Positions 34,124 to 42,984 of a DNA stretch of 64,000 nt are shown here, piece after piece. A model generated the notes under the pieces. That model was not told the origin of the DNA and ran no database searches. It saw only the letters and a list, made by a program, of their open reading frames with translations. Source of the DNA: Saccharibacillus deserti (GTDB lineage: Bacteria; Bacillota; Bacilli; Paenibacillales; Paenibacillaceae); NCBI RefSeq assembly GCF_013618475.1, contig NZ_JABJVN010000004.1:248001-312000 (forward strand), written 5' to 3'. A program made the position numbers and the translations under genes. The stretch's first letter is position 1. Every line of letters begins with the position of its first letter.

Positions 34124-35128
34124 TTACAGCGAAGCGGCCCGGCCGATCTCGGGCAGTTCGGCCAATCCGGCCGGGAACTGCTTGAGCGGCAGGTAATGCA
34201 CGCTGCGGATATAACGCACCGTCCGGCTGCTGGCGCGCATGATGACGGAATGCGTCTCGGCGCGGTCTTTGCCGATCAGGCGAACGCCGTCGAGGAACTC
34301 GCCGCTTGTCACCCCGGTAGCCGCGAACAGCACATCGCCCGTGCCGGCCATATCCGTCAGCGTCAGGACGCGGGACGGATCTTCGATCCCCATCGAGACG
34401 CAGCGCTGCTTCTCGAACGGCCCGTCCGGCAGCAGACGGCCCTGCATGTCGCCGCCGAGGCAGCGCATGGCTGCCGCGGCCAGAACGCCTTCCGGCGCGC
34501 CGCCGGAGCCGAGGTACAGGTCCACGCCGCTGCCTGGCAGCGCGGCCGCGATCGCGCCGGCCACATCGCCGTGGCCGAGCAGCTTGATCCGGACGCCGGC
34601 GCCGCGCAGCCGGGCGATCAGATCGGCATGGCGCTCGCGCTCGAGCACCATGACGGTCAAGTCCGACAAAGCGCGGCCGGTATAATGCGCGGCTTTTTGC
34701 AGCGTCAGTTCGACCGGATCGTTCAGGCTCAACTTGCCGGCCAGTTCCGGCCCGCAGGCCAGCTTCTCCATGTAAATGTCGGGAGCATGCAGCAGGCTGC
34801 CTTTCTCCGCGATGGCGATAACCGACTGGGCGTTGTGCAGTCCCGCGGCCACGACTTCCGTGCCTTCGAGCGGATCGACGGCGACGTCGACGGCGGGGCC
34901 GTCTTTGCTGCCGACTTTCTCGCCGATATACAGCATCGGAGCGTCGTCCATTTCACCTTCGCCGATGACGACCGTACCGTCGATGGAGACGGAATCGAAC
35001 ATCGAACGAATCGCGGTCGTGGCCGCACCGTCCGCCGCGTTTTTGTCTCCCCGGCCTACCCACTTTGCCGCCGCCAGCGCACCCAGTTCCGTTACGCGTA
35101 CAATTTCCAGTGTCAATTCACGTTCCAT
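34124..35128 (-). CDS. glpX: Fructose-1,6-bisphosphatase class II
   Basis: A 334-residue enzyme that makes fructose 6-phosphate in gluconeogenesis. Metal and substrate motifs are intact: GEGEMDDAPMLYIGEKVG (about 59-76), DPLEGT (about 86-91) and the GGAPEGV loop. GGAGGG precedes the ATG. It lies just downstream of yqfL and ccpN, so three genes that set the direction between glycolysis and gluconeogenesis stand together. Classical FBPase III (fbp) of Bacillus is different; GlpX is the usual second form. Confidence 0.96.
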   Translation of the reverse strand: MERELTLEIVRVTELGALAAAKWVGRGDKNAADGAATTAIRSMFDSVSIDGTVVIGEGEMDDAPMLYIGEKVGSKDGPAVDVAVDPLEGTEVVAAGLHNAQSVIAIAEKGSLLHAPDIYMEKLACGPELAGKLSLNDPVELTLQKAAHYTGRALSDLTVMVLERERHADLIARLRGAGVRIKLLGHGDVAGAIAAALPGSGVDLYLGSGGAPEGVLAAAAMRCLGGDMQGRLLPDGPFEKQRCVSMGIEDPSRVLTLTDMAGTGDVLFAATGVTSGEFLDGVRLIGKDRAETHSVIMRASSRTVRYIRSVHYLPLKQFPAGLAELPEIGRAASL

Positions 35129-35208
35129 TTCCTATTCCCTCCAGTCGGTTCGTCGGGCAGCCTTAGGCCGTATCCCGCGTTCAAAAATAGATTCTTCTTT
35201 ATAAATGT

Positions 35209-36012
35209 TTATAAATGGCCCAGAATCAGGCTGGCCGTTTCTTCGATCGCTTTGTCCGTAATATCGACAACCAGGCAGCCGAGCCGGGCGTACAGCGCTT
35301 CGGCGTACTCCAGCTCTTCCTTGATCCGCTCCAGGCTGTCGTACTGCGAACCGACCGGCAGACCCATCGATTTCAGACGCTCGGAACGGATCTTAAGCAT
35401 CGCTTCCGGCGCAATCGTCAGACCGACCAGACGCTCCCTCGGCAGCGCAAGCAGCTGCTGCGGCGGCGCGATCTCCGGGACAACGGGATAATTCACGACT
35501 TTCCGGCCCCGATGGGCGAGAAAAATGCCCAGCGGCGTCTTCGAAGTCCGCGAGATGCCCATCAGCACGAGATCGGCTTCCAGCATCGCGCCGAGATCCC
35601 GCCCATCGTCGCTGGCAACCGTAAACTCGATCGCTTCCATCCGGCGGAAATAATTCTCGTCCATTCGGCGCAGCACGCCCGGACGCCGCGTCGGCGGCGC
35701 TCCGCTGAAGGTATCGATAAACGCCTGCATCATGGGCCCCATAATATCGACGATGCGCACGTCCAGCCGGACCGCTTCTTCCCGGATCGTCTCGCGCAGT
35801 TCCGGTTGAACCAGCGTATAGGCCACAAAGCCTTTGTGCTTGGCCGCTTCTTCCATCAGCCTGCGCAGCTCGTCCTCATGCCGGACGTTGCCGTAGCGCT
35901 TGATCGAAACGTCCCGGTGCTCGAACTGGTGAATAACCGCCTGGACGACGGCTTCCGCCGTGTCGCCGACGGAGTCCGAGCAGATTGTAATGAATGGCGC
36001 ATCCTGTCCCAT
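35209..36012 (-). CDS. yqfL: PPDK/PEP-synthase regulatory kinase-phosphotransferase (DUF299), YqfL
   Basis: A 267-residue protein of the bifunctional kinase/pyrophosphorylase family that switches pyruvate,phosphate dikinase or PEP synthase. P-loop-like MGISRTSKTPLG (about 150-161) and N-terminal SDSVGDTAEAV are family marks. Start at 36012 has GGGAGG eleven bases upstream; the ATG three codons earlier is too close to it. The gene follows ccpN by 18 bases, as in B. subtilis ccpN-yqfL, where YqfL modulates CcpN activity. It should be co-transcribed with ccpN. Confidence 0.92.
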   Translation of the reverse strand: MGQDAPFITICSDSVGDTAEAVVQAVIHQFEHRDVSIKRYGNVRHEDELRRLMEEAAKHKGFVAYTLVQPELRETIREEAVRLDVRIVDIMGPMMQAFIDTFSGAPPTRRPGVLRRMDENYFRRMEAIEFTVASDDGRDLGAMLEADLVLMGISRTSKTPLGIFLAHRGRKVVNYPVVPEIAPPQQLLALPRERLVGLTIAPEAMLKIRSERLKSMGLPVGSQYDSLERIKEELEYAEALYARLGCLVVDITDKAIEETASLILGHL

Positions 36013-36030
36013 CGTGTGCATATCCTCCCG

Positions 36031-36672
36031 TTACCTTGTCATTTCGATGTCGAGGAGAAGCTGAACGATGGCCGTCTTCGTCAGTCGTCCTACGATAGCC
36101 GGCCTGCCGCCCGCTTCTTCCGGGCCGACCTTGATCACCGGCAAACTGTCCACCTCGTGCATAATCATCTTGTGCGCCGCTTCCAGCACCGGTTCATCCG
36201 GCGACGTGGTCACGACTTTGGGGATACGGGTCATGACCATGCTTACCGGCATCGAAGCCGAACCCGGATTGCCGAGCGTCACCTTGAGAAAGTCTTTGCG
36301 CGAAGCCACGCCCGTCAGCCGGCCTTCCGCGTCACAGATGATGAGTGTCCCCACATTCTGCAAAAAGAGCGTAACGACCGCATCTTGAATGGTCGTCGTC
36401 TCCCGGATGATGATCGGGACGGTCTGGATATCCCGGACTTTCGCTTCCCTGATCCGGTCGCCGCCGTCTCCGCCGCCCGCCGCTTTACGGCCCGGAAAAT
36501 ATCCGACTTTCGGCTTGGCGTCGATATACTCCAGCATCACCAGCAGCGACAGATCCGAACGGATCGTCGGACGGGACGACCCCAGATTCTCCGCGATTTG
36601 CTCGCCGGTGATCGGAGCCTGCTTTTTGACGATATCTACGATCTTCAGTTGTCTTGCCGTCAATTCAATCAC
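36031..36672 (-). CDS. ccpN: CcpN-type gluconeogenesis repressor (HTH + two CBS domains)
   Basis: A 213-residue regulator. N-terminal HTH_11-like domain (about 1-60: TARQLKIVDIVKKQAPITGEQ then SSRPTIRSDLSLL), then two CBS domains (about 80-140 and 145-210) that sense adenine nucleotides. In B. subtilis CcpN represses gapB and pckA during glycolysis. A Gly-rich linker (GRKAAGGGDGGD) between the parts is longer than usual. It is the first gene of ccpN-yqfL. A TATGACGC repeat in its own upstream region may be an autoregulatory site. Confidence 0.94.
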   Translation of the reverse strand: MIELTARQLKIVDIVKKQAPITGEQIAENLGSSRPTIRSDLSLLVMLEYIDAKPKVGYFPGRKAAGGGDGGDRIREAKVRDIQTVPIIIRETTTIQDAVVTLFLQNVGTLIICDAEGRLTGVASRKDFLKVTLGNPGSASMPVSMVMTRIPKVVTTSPDEPVLEAAHKMIMHEVDSLPVIKVGPEEAGGRPAIVGRLTKTAIVQLLLDIEMTR

Positions 36673-36943
36673 GGCTACCCTCCGCTTTCCTGCTTTCGCT
36701 TCGAGAAGCGGCTTCGAACTTCCGCTCCCGTTCTTGCGGGAGAATCGGAGCGCCTCTCTGCGTAGATATATAATACGACATTAATCATATAAATGAAACA
36801 TATATGACGCATTATTATCATATTAATTTTACTTATACGTTTTTAAAGGTCTTTTTATACCTATATTATCGCTAAATACAACTATATCAGACCTATTATG
36901 ACGCCTTTAAAAGATTGGTGAGAGCAAAATGAACCGTTTACAC
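36673..36943. promoter_or_regulatory. AT-rich ccpN upstream region with a repeated TATGACGC
   Basis: No gene. TATGACGC occurs at 36803-36810 and 36897-36904, 94 bases apart in a very AT-rich stretch in a genome of higher GC. CcpN sites in B. subtilis contain a TRTGHYATAYW-like core, so the repeats could be CcpN sites; unproven. Confidence 0.45.
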
Positions 36944-36970
36944 AAAAAAGAGCGCCCGAAGGCGCTTTTT
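36944..36970. terminator. Short bidirectional terminator
   Basis: AAAAAGAGCGCC-cgaa-GGCGCTTTTT. It lies just after the chemoreceptor-like fragment (minus strand) and would stop read-through toward ccpN. Confidence 0.75.
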
Positions 36971-37019
36971 CCGTCACTGCCGGTTTCGGATTCCCCCGTT
37001 CCCCGCAGCCGAATCATTT

Positions 37020-37242
37020 CTACAGCTTGAACTTCTCGGCCGAACGCGCCAGCGCCTCGACGCCTTCTTTCGAAGAACGGACGCCGCCCGGCACATCGGA
37101 TGCATTGCCTGCGGCAGCCGAAATAACCATGGCTGCTGCCAGAACAATCCAGATCGTCCGTTGAACCTGCTGCTGATACGCGGTACTCTCGGCAATAATA
37201 TCGGCAGATCCCGATAATCCTGAATAAGATCTTTTTCCTTTA
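37020..37242 (-). pseudogene. Possible remnant of a chemoreceptor C-terminus
   Basis: A minus-strand frame open from about 37242 to the TAG at 37020 encodes a segment ending ALARSAEKFKL, which resembles the last residues of methyl-accepting chemotaxis proteins (they usually end in ..L...V..FKL). An internal ATG at 37130 would give 36 residues without an RBS. No signalling domain remains upstream, as the amino-acid permease follows directly. I read it as a decayed 3' fragment; chance similarity is possible. Confidence 0.3.
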
Positions 37243-37274
37243 GCGGCGAATGTCCGTGGTTGGGGACTTCTCCG

Positions 37275-38657
37275 TTACTTGGCCGAACCTCCGTGCGCGT
37301 TCCCGTATTTCTTGCGCATCCCCAGCAAATAGTACGCGCCGAGCATAATCAGAATGAATCCCGCGCCGACCGCAAGAGGAATTCGCGTGTCCGTGTTGAT
37401 GACCATCCCTACCAGCACCAGCAGCAGGAAGACGATGACGAAATAGTTCGCCGCCGGAAAAAAGAGCGACTTGAACGGATGGCCGGCCATCTCGCCCGCA
37501 TGCTCCTGCCGGAAGCGGAACTGTCCGATCGCCATCGCAAGCCACGGAACCATGCCCGGCAGAATGCTTGCGCTGTAGATGTACAGAAACAGCTTGGAGT
37601 CCGGCATGAGATAGTTCAGCAGGACGCCGATCAGCAGCAGCCCAATCGTCGTCATGATACTGTTGCGCGGAACGCCGCTGTTGGAAATTTTTCCGAAAAA
37701 TTTCGGCGCCTGTCCGTTCTCCGCCAGCGTGAACAGCATCCTGCCCGCGCTGTAAATGCCGCTGTTGCAGCCGGACATCGCCGCGGTCAATACGACAAAG
37801 TTGATGATCCCCGCCGCCGCGACGATGCCGACTTTGGAGAAGGTCAGCACGAATGGACTTCCGGTCACGCCGACCTCGTTCCACGGATAGATGGTCACGA
37901 TCACGAAGATCGCGCCTACGTAAAACACAAGAATCCGCCAAACGATATTTTTGATCGCGCGCTTCAGCGTGACTTTGGGATTCTCCGCTTCGCCTGCCGT
38001 AATGCCGATCATCTCGATCCCCTGATAAGCCGCCGTGACGATACAGAGCGCGAACAGGAACCCTTTTAACCCGCCCGCGAAAAATCCGCCATGCGCATAC
38101 AGATTCTCGAAGCCGACCGGTACGCCGCCGTTGCCCCAGCCGAAGAAGATCAGGCCGGTACCGAGAATGAGCATCGCCGCGATCGCCACGACCTTGATCA
38201 TCGCAAACCAGAATTCGAATTCGCCGTAGAACTTGACCGCCGCGAGGTTCGCCGCCGCGATAATGCCTACGCCGGCAAGCGCCGGAATCCACTGCGGAAT
38301 ATCGGGGTACCAATAGCCGAAGTAGATGCCGATCGCCGTCACCTCGGACATGCCGACCGTCACCCACAGGAACCAGTAGCTCCAGGCTGTCAGGTAACCC
38401 GCGACCGGATGGATATATTTATGCGCGAAAGTGGCGAACGATCCGGTCACCGGTTCGGCAATCAGCATCTCCCCCATGATCCGCATCACCAAGAACATGA
38501 CCAGTCCCGCCAGCATGTAGGCCAGCAGCACGGAAGGTCCCGCCCATTGGATCGTACTTGAAGAACCCATGAACAGGCCGACCCCGATCGTTCCTCCCAG
38601 CGCAATCAGCTCGATATGCCGGGCTTTCAGCCCCCGGCTCAATTGTTTCTCTTCCAT
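37275..38657 (-). CDS. Amino-acid permease (APC family)
   Basis: A 460-residue, twelve-helix amino-acid:proton symporter. The N-terminal APC signature [19 protein letters not shown] (about 13-31), [17 protein letters not shown] and the [23 protein letters not shown] block (about 314-336) place it with the AnsP/LysP/ProY-like group. GGGGG ten bases before the ATG is a modest RBS. It stands alone, with a 290-base region upstream in which I see no clear control element. Substrate not assignable. Confidence 0.9.
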   Translation of the reverse strand: MEEKQLSRGLKARHIELIALGGTIGVGLFMGSSSTIQWAGPSVLLAYMLAGLVMFLVMRIMGEMLIAEPVTGSFATFAHKYIHPVAGYLTAWSYWFLWVTVGMSEVTAIGIYFGYWYPDIPQWIPALAGVGIIAAANLAAVKFYGEFEFWFAMIKVVAIAAMLILGTGLIFFGWGNGGVPVGFENLYAHGGFFAGGLKGFLFALCIVTAAYQGIEMIGITAGEAENPKVTLKRAIKNIVWRILVFYVGAIFVIVTIYPWNEVGVTGSPFVLTFSKVGIVAAAGIINFVVLTAAMSGCNSGIYSAGRMLFTLAENGQAPKFFGKISNSGVPRNSIMTTIGLLLIGVLLNYLMPDSKLFLYIYSASILPGMVPWLAMAIGQFRFRQEHAGEMAGHPFKSLFFPAANYFVIVFLLLVLVGMVINTDTRIPLAVGAGFILIMLGAYYLLGMRKKYGNAHGGSAK

Positions 38658-38947
38658 TCCTTATGCCCCCATGTCAGTTCGCTGTTTCGATGTCTCCGGA
38701 CCCGGCGTGCGCTTGAGATATTATGCACTAAAGCGCCGCCGAATCGCACCAGCAAATTCTATGATAAGCATTTTGAAAAAACAACCGGAAAGATCACGCC
38801 ATTTGCCCCGGAATCGCCTGTAAGAAGGACATTTGTACACTGAATAAAGACAAACCTTCAGCCGATTTCCTTTCAAATCAAACCCCGCAAAAAAACGTTC
38901 AGCCTACATGTCCCGCAAAAAAAGACAAAAATATTTCCGGCGCGCCG

Positions 38948-40048
38948 CTATCCTTGAGCCTTTTGAGGAGCTGCGAGACCCGGTGAACCGTTTCGACCCG
39001 TTCTTCCTCCCGCCCTGCCCAAGATATACTTGCCGAACGGAAGTTTGTTGACCGCAAGAACAGTTACGATCGAAGAAATCAGCGCGGCGGCAAACAAGAG
39101 CGGGATTTCGAAGTAGCCGAGGTCGGCCGTTCGATCCAGCAGTCCGCTGTAGAGCATCAGATAAAAGTAATGGATCAGATAGATGCCAAATGAACAGCTG
39201 TCGATCAGATCAAGCCACCTGGATCGGATCTTCACTTTGAAAGCGATCAGAAACAGCAGCAGAATCAGCATGAGGCTGAGCGGCAGCATATCGACCCTTT
39301 TGGAACCGAAACCGAGCACATTCAAGGAGTTGACGAACAGCACGGGCGCAGCGGCCACCAGCGTGCCGATTACGATCCATCTCTTGTACCGGTCGAGCGC
39401 CGCCAGAAAATCGTCATAGCGTCTCCCGCAGTAATAAGCCAGGCAAAAATAGAAAATCCAGCCGAGAAACGGAACCCAGTAGCCTCTCTCCCAGACGAAC
39501 GAGATCAATCGGCCGCCGGACGGCTGTTTCACGAAGTTAAAGAAAGCCAGATACGCCGCATTGATCACAAAAGCCGCAGCCAGCACGACTTTGGCGGGGA
39601 TCCGAGACAGAAATTTCGTGAACAGCCGGTGCAGCACATAGAACTGGAAGACGACCAGAACAAACCAACCGTGATAATCGCCCATCAAGTTCAGCACCAC
39701 GACGTACGGGAGACGGCCCGGATCGTCATAATTCGCAAAAATCGCATAAAAAACAGCCATACACACAAACGGAGTAAGGATCATCAGGATTCTTTTTTTG
39801 TAAAAAGCTTTGGGAAAGCGGTCCGGATAGGAGCGGGACAGCAGCAGTTCCGAAATAAAAACGAAAGCGGGCGTGCCGAAAGCAAGAATACCGGCTGCAG
39901 TCAACAAAGCATAATCCAACAGGGGCGAGCCTTCGGTCCATTCGAATCCGATCGTAAACTGTATGGAATGAAGCAAAATGATGCTCAGGCAGGCGACCAC
40001 CCGAACCAGGCCTACTTCTTGTATGTATTCCGTTTTCCTTACGATCAT
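38948..40048 (-). CDS. Membrane acyltransferase, acyltransferase-3 family
   Basis: A 366-residue protein with about ten membrane helices. The N-terminal block LVRVVACLSIILLHSIQF (about 14-31) carries the His typical of acyltransferase-3 proteins; DYHGWFVLVVFQFYVLHRLF (about 123-142) matches the family's second conserved region. Members acetylate or succinylate sugars of exopolysaccharide, peptidoglycan or teichoic acids. The last ~25 residues are Gly/Arg-rich and unusual. A near-consensus promoter (40142-40171) shares a 14-base element with the promoter of the next gene upstream (Bcr-type). Confidence 0.88.
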   Translation of the reverse strand: MIVRKTEYIQEVGLVRVVACLSIILLHSIQFTIGFEWTEGSPLLDYALLTAAGILAFGTPAFVFISELLLSRSYPDRFPKAFYKKRILMILTPFVCMAVFYAIFANYDDPGRLPYVVVLNLMGDYHGWFVLVVFQFYVLHRLFTKFLSRIPAKVVLAAAFVINAAYLAFFNFVKQPSGGRLISFVWERGYWVPFLGWIFYFCLAYYCGRRYDDFLAALDRYKRWIVIGTLVAAAPVLFVNSLNVLGFGSKRVDMLPLSLMLILLLFLIAFKVKIRSRWLDLIDSCSFGIYLIHYFYLMLYSGLLDRTADLGYFEIPLLFAAALISSIVTVLAVNKLPFGKYILGRAGGRTGRNGSPGLAAPQKAQG

Positions 40049-40141
40049 TTCTTCATCTCCCCGTGTCCCATTTTCGTTCCGCCATGCTGCGAGGACAAGC
40101 CCTCTCCGGTCGACTGGATTCCGCTATCAATCCTAGAAGGA

Positions 40142-40171
40142 ATTGTAAATGTATGATAAGGCGAGTGTCAA
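40142..40171 (-). promoter_or_regulatory. Promoter of the acyltransferase gene
   Basis: Minus strand: TTGACA (40166-40171), 18-base spacer, TACAAT (40142-40147). TACAATTCCTTCTA, covering the -10 and start region, recurs in the promoter at 41499-41527. Confidence 0.85.
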
Positions 40172-40204
40172 TGAAATTTTCAGAAAATCGGGAAGATTTC
40201 ACAA

Positions 40205-40234
40205 AAAAACCGCACAGACTCAGTCTGCGCGGTT
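40205..40234 (-). terminator. Terminator of the Bcr-type exporter gene
   Basis: AAACCGC-a-CAGAC-tca-GTCTG-c-GCGGTTT with an A-run before it that becomes a T-run on the minus strand. It lies ten bases after the exporter stop. Confidence 0.85.
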
Positions 40235-40243
40235 TAATGATCG

Positions 40244-41449
40244 TTATAAAGGATTCTTGTCCTCCCGGGTCAAAGCGAAAAATGCAGCCGCTCCGAGCAG
40301 GGCCGTCCCGAATAAGAGAGCCCCCATCGGCACGGGCGTCGTCTCGTCAAGGCCGACAAGCGGCGAGACGAGCGAGCCGATCAGCAGCGGGAACAGGCCG
40401 AGCACGGCGCTTGCGCTGCCCGCCCGGTGGCCCTGGCGCGCGATCGCAAGCGTAAATGTGCTGGTCGCCGTGATCCCGATCGTAATCATATAGATGAAGA
40501 GCGGCACGACGATCGTGAACAGCGGCCCCTGAACGATCGTCGCAATCAGCAGCAGCAGCGTGGCGCTCGATGCCGTGATGACGCCGATCCGCAGCAGGCT
40601 GCGTTCGGAGACGACCCGGCTGAAACGTCCGATAATGAAGCTGCCCGCGATAATCGCGATCCCGTTGATGCCGAACAGGATACTGAATGTCTGCGGCGAG
40701 ACGCCGTAAATCTCCTGATACACGAACGGCGTGCCCGACACGTAGGCGAAGCTGCCTCCGTGAATAAAGCCGAGCGTCAAGGCATAGCCCATGAACGAAC
40801 GGTCTTTCATCAGGCTGCCCATCGTGCGAAGCGAATGGCCGATCGTACTCGGCACCCTTTTCTCCGGCGGCAGCGTCTCCTTGAGCTTGAAGCCGACGGT
40901 GAGCAGGATCAGAAAACCGAGCAGGCCCAGCACATAGAAAATGGTGTGCCAGCTTGAGCCCGGCAGCAGCAGCACGACCCCGCCGGCGATCGGCGCAAGC
41001 AGCGGCGCGACGGCGTTGATGACCATCAGCAGCGAGAAGAACTGCGTCAGTTCGCGGCCGCTGAACACGTCGCGCACGATGGCCCGGGACAGGACGATCC
41101 CGCCCGAAGCGGTCAGTCCCTGCAGGAAGCGGGCCGCGATCAGCATCTCGATGCTGGTCGACAGCGCGCACATGACGGACGAAGCCGCGAACAGCAGCAG
41201 CGAGATCAGCAGCGGCCCGCGCCGCCCCCGCGCGTCGCTGATCGGGCCGACGATGATCTGGCCGATCGCAAGCCCGATCAGGCAGGCGGTCAGGCTGAGC
41301 TGGACGAGCGACGCCTGGGCGCCGAGATCCAGGGCGATGCCGGGAAAGCTCGGCAGGTACATATCGATGTTGAGCGGACCGAGAATGCCAAGCGTGGACA
41401 GCAGCAGGGCAAGACCGAGACGTTCGCGGCCCGTGGGGTTTTGCAGCAT
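40244..41449 (-). CDS. Bcr/CflA-family drug exporter
   Basis: A 401-residue MFS transporter with twelve helices. Motif A GPISDARGRRGPLL (about 65-78), the Bcr mark NIDMYLPSFPGIALDLGA (about 27-44) and motif C near NAVAPLLAPIAGG (about 142-154). AAGGAG lies twelve bases before the ATG at 41449; an upstream extension is unrelated. Family members export bicyclomycin, chloramphenicol or sulfonamides. Promoter at 41499-41527. Confidence 0.92.
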   Translation of the reverse strand: MLQNPTGRERLGLALLLSTLGILGPLNIDMYLPSFPGIALDLGAQASLVQLSLTACLIGLAIGQIIVGPISDARGRRGPLLISLLLFAASSVMCALSTSIEMLIAARFLQGLTASGGIVLSRAIVRDVFSGRELTQFFSLLMVINAVAPLLAPIAGGVVLLLPGSSWHTIFYVLGLLGFLILLTVGFKLKETLPPEKRVPSTIGHSLRTMGSLMKDRSFMGYALTLGFIHGGSFAYVSGTPFVYQEIYGVSPQTFSILFGINGIAIIAGSFIIGRFSRVVSERSLLRIGVITASSATLLLLIATIVQGPLFTIVVPLFIYMITIGITATSTFTLAIARQGHRAGSASAVLGLFPLLIGSLVSPLVGLDETTPVPMGALLFGTALLGAAAFFALTREDKNPL

Positions 41450-41498
41450 GAATGTAAGTTCTCCTTTTCCGTGCAGACTATGAATAATCATAGAAGGA

Positions 41499-41527
41499 AT
41501 TGTATAAGCACGGAGAAAGGGTGTCAA
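41499..41527 (-). promoter_or_regulatory. Promoter of the Bcr-type exporter
   Basis: Minus strand: TTGACA (41522-41527), 17-base spacer, TACAAT (41499-41504). A short inverted repeat CTATGA-ataa-TCATAG follows at 41478-41493 in the leader, a possible operator. Confidence 0.88.
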
Positions 41528-41633
41528 CGACGCATGTCCTTATGGGTCGGATCTGGCAGGGGCGTATATGATCCAAACTGCCCAAATACCCCCGACGTAT
41601 GCCGGAGGTGTTTGGCTTTGTTGGATAAAAAGG

Positions 41634-41798
41634 CTACTGGATTTTAGGTTTTTTGGAACTGATCAAAAATCCTATTCCGGATAACACGGCTGTAATAGCT
41701 CCAATCATCGCGGAAACCCCAATATCTCCATACATCATGCTCCCTAACAACATAGCAAGAACCCCAAAAATAATTAAGATAATTCCGATTACCTTCAT
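41634..41798 (-). CDS. Small two-helix membrane protein of 54 residues
   Basis: ATG at 41798, TAG at 41634. The product starts MKVIGIILIIFGVLAMLLGS, then a short polar turn (MMYGDIG), a second hydrophobic helix ending ..GIGFLISS and a basic tail KKPKIQ. GGGGAAG just before the ATG is a weak RBS, but a near-consensus promoter (41847-41875) lies at the right distance, which is the main reason to call it. Base composition is more AT-rich than the neighbours. Function unknown; small double-helix proteins of this kind occur in membrane stress responses. Confidence 0.75.
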   Translation of the reverse strand: MKVIGIILIIFGVLAMLLGSMMYGDIGVSAMIGAITAVLSGIGFLISSKKPKIQ

Positions 41799-41846
41799 CT
41801 TCCCCACCACTTCCCACGATTTATATATTCATCCTTTTCCAGATGA

Positions 41847-41875
41847 AGTATAAAGATAAATAAGGAAGTGGTCAA
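41847..41875 (-). promoter_or_regulatory. Promoter of the 54-residue membrane protein gene
   Basis: Minus strand: TTGACC (41870-41875), 17-base spacer, TATACT (41847-41852), about 45 bases before the ATG. Confidence 0.82.
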
Positions 41876-41936
41876 TCGCTAACTTCATTTGAGCGGCCCT
41901 TCTACTCCGTATCGGTCTATTTCTCTGCTCCCGCAC

Positions 41937-41970
41937 AAAAAGGACATCCGCAGTTCGCGGATGCCTTTTT
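41937..41970. terminator. Bidirectional terminator next to the NmrA pseudogene
   Basis: AAAAAGG(a)CATCCGC-agttc-GCGGATGCCTTTTT, with one bulged base. It lies 40 bases after the end of the broken NmrA gene. Confidence 0.85.
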
Positions 41971-42010
41971 CACAGTTTCGGTTCCTTAACCGGTTCTTCG
42001 AGGCTTCCCG

Positions 42011-42540
42011 TTACCCACGGAACGCCGACGCAATGCTCGGCTGCTTCAGCCATTCCGACACCGGCATCACGTGCAGGCCGGATACTTCGGACCTTTCGGC
42101 TTGGTTCAGCGTGTCGATATGGGTGCCGATGATCCAGCGATAGAAATCGGTCATGCCCGCGGCCTGCGCCTCGCCCAGTACCGGCGTCAGCGCCCCTGGA
42201 AGTCGTCGAACGCCAGCGAATGGAAGTCGACCGTCTCGCCTGCCGGTTCGCCGAACCGTTCGGCCATCTGACTGCCCGTCAGACCTTCGGCTCCGGCCGC
42301 GATCAGCGTCCGGCCCGCAAGTTCCGGATGGTTCAGCGCATGGGCATGATACCGCGCCGCGTCTTCCGAGCGGATCCACGCGGTCGGCTTGTCGGCCGGA
42401 ACCGGGTAAGCGAACACGCCGTTCGAGACCAAGCCCGGGATAAGCAGGTTTTCCAGATACAGGTTCGGCTTCACGAGCAAACGCGCTACGGCTCCGCCCT
42501 GTACAACCGAAGCCCCATAGACCAAAATGGTTTCCGTCAT
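42011..42540 (-). pseudogene. NmrA-like NAD(P)-binding oxidoreductase, frameshifted and internally deleted
   Basis: Frame 1 starts at 42540 with the nucleotide-binding loop LVYGASVVQGGAVARLL, then jumps straight to KPNLYLENLL, which in intact NmrA/SDR-a proteins lies near residue 130; about 100 residues are missing in frame. At about 42190 the frame ends FDDFQGR-stop, while the next frame continues as ALTPVLGEAQAAGMTDFYRW to a natural end at 42011. One G lost from a GGGGG run explains this. So the gene has an in-frame deletion plus a frameshift. It diverges from a broken HxlR gene, the usual partner. Confidence 0.85.
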
Positions 42541-42679
42541 TTCATAATCCCTTTTCCAAGTATCGTTTAGGCCGATTTCGAATCTGCCGTTGTACTTATC
42601 ATAAGAAACAAGTAAACTTTATGTAAGTACGGACTTTGTAGATATTACGTATCCCGCGGGATACCCCGGAGGTGATGGG

Positions 42680-42937
42680 ATGGAATTTCGGAACGCTCGA
42701 TTCGTGCAGCAGCTGCCCGGTCGAATTCACGGTCAACCTGATCGGCGGCAAATGGAAGCTCCTGGTCTTGTATCAGCTGCTGACGCGCGAGACGGACTGA
42801 TCGACCACACCGTCTATCCGGAGGTCCCGCCCAAAGTCGAATACTCGTTGACGCCACAAGGAAAAAGTTTGACCTCGATCCTGCTGCACCTGCAGGATTA
42901 GGGCCTCGAGCACATGGACGAATCCGCGGCCGAATAG
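42680..42937 (+). pseudogene. HxlR-family regulator, broken by frameshift, deletion and stop
   Basis: Starts MEFRNARF, then an extra base shifts the frame into [20 protein letters not shown], a clear HxlR N-terminus. After LYQLLTRET the sequence jumps (about 25-30 residues with the recognition helix are missing) to [20 protein letters not shown] in another frame. Near the end HLQD is followed by TAG where the family has Trp, then GLEHMDESAAE. Three independent lesions make a functional protein very unlikely. HxlR proteins often regulate a divergent NmrA/QorB-type gene, which is also broken here. Confidence 0.88.
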
Positions 42938-42984
42938 GCGAACCCCTTAATAAGGGCCGTATCGAAAAGGAGATCTGCAACCGC

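Noticed and set aside
36929..37030. Small plus-strand frame starting MNRLHKKERPK
   Set aside because: It reads straight through the terminator hairpin at 36944 and has only a weak GGTGAG upstream.
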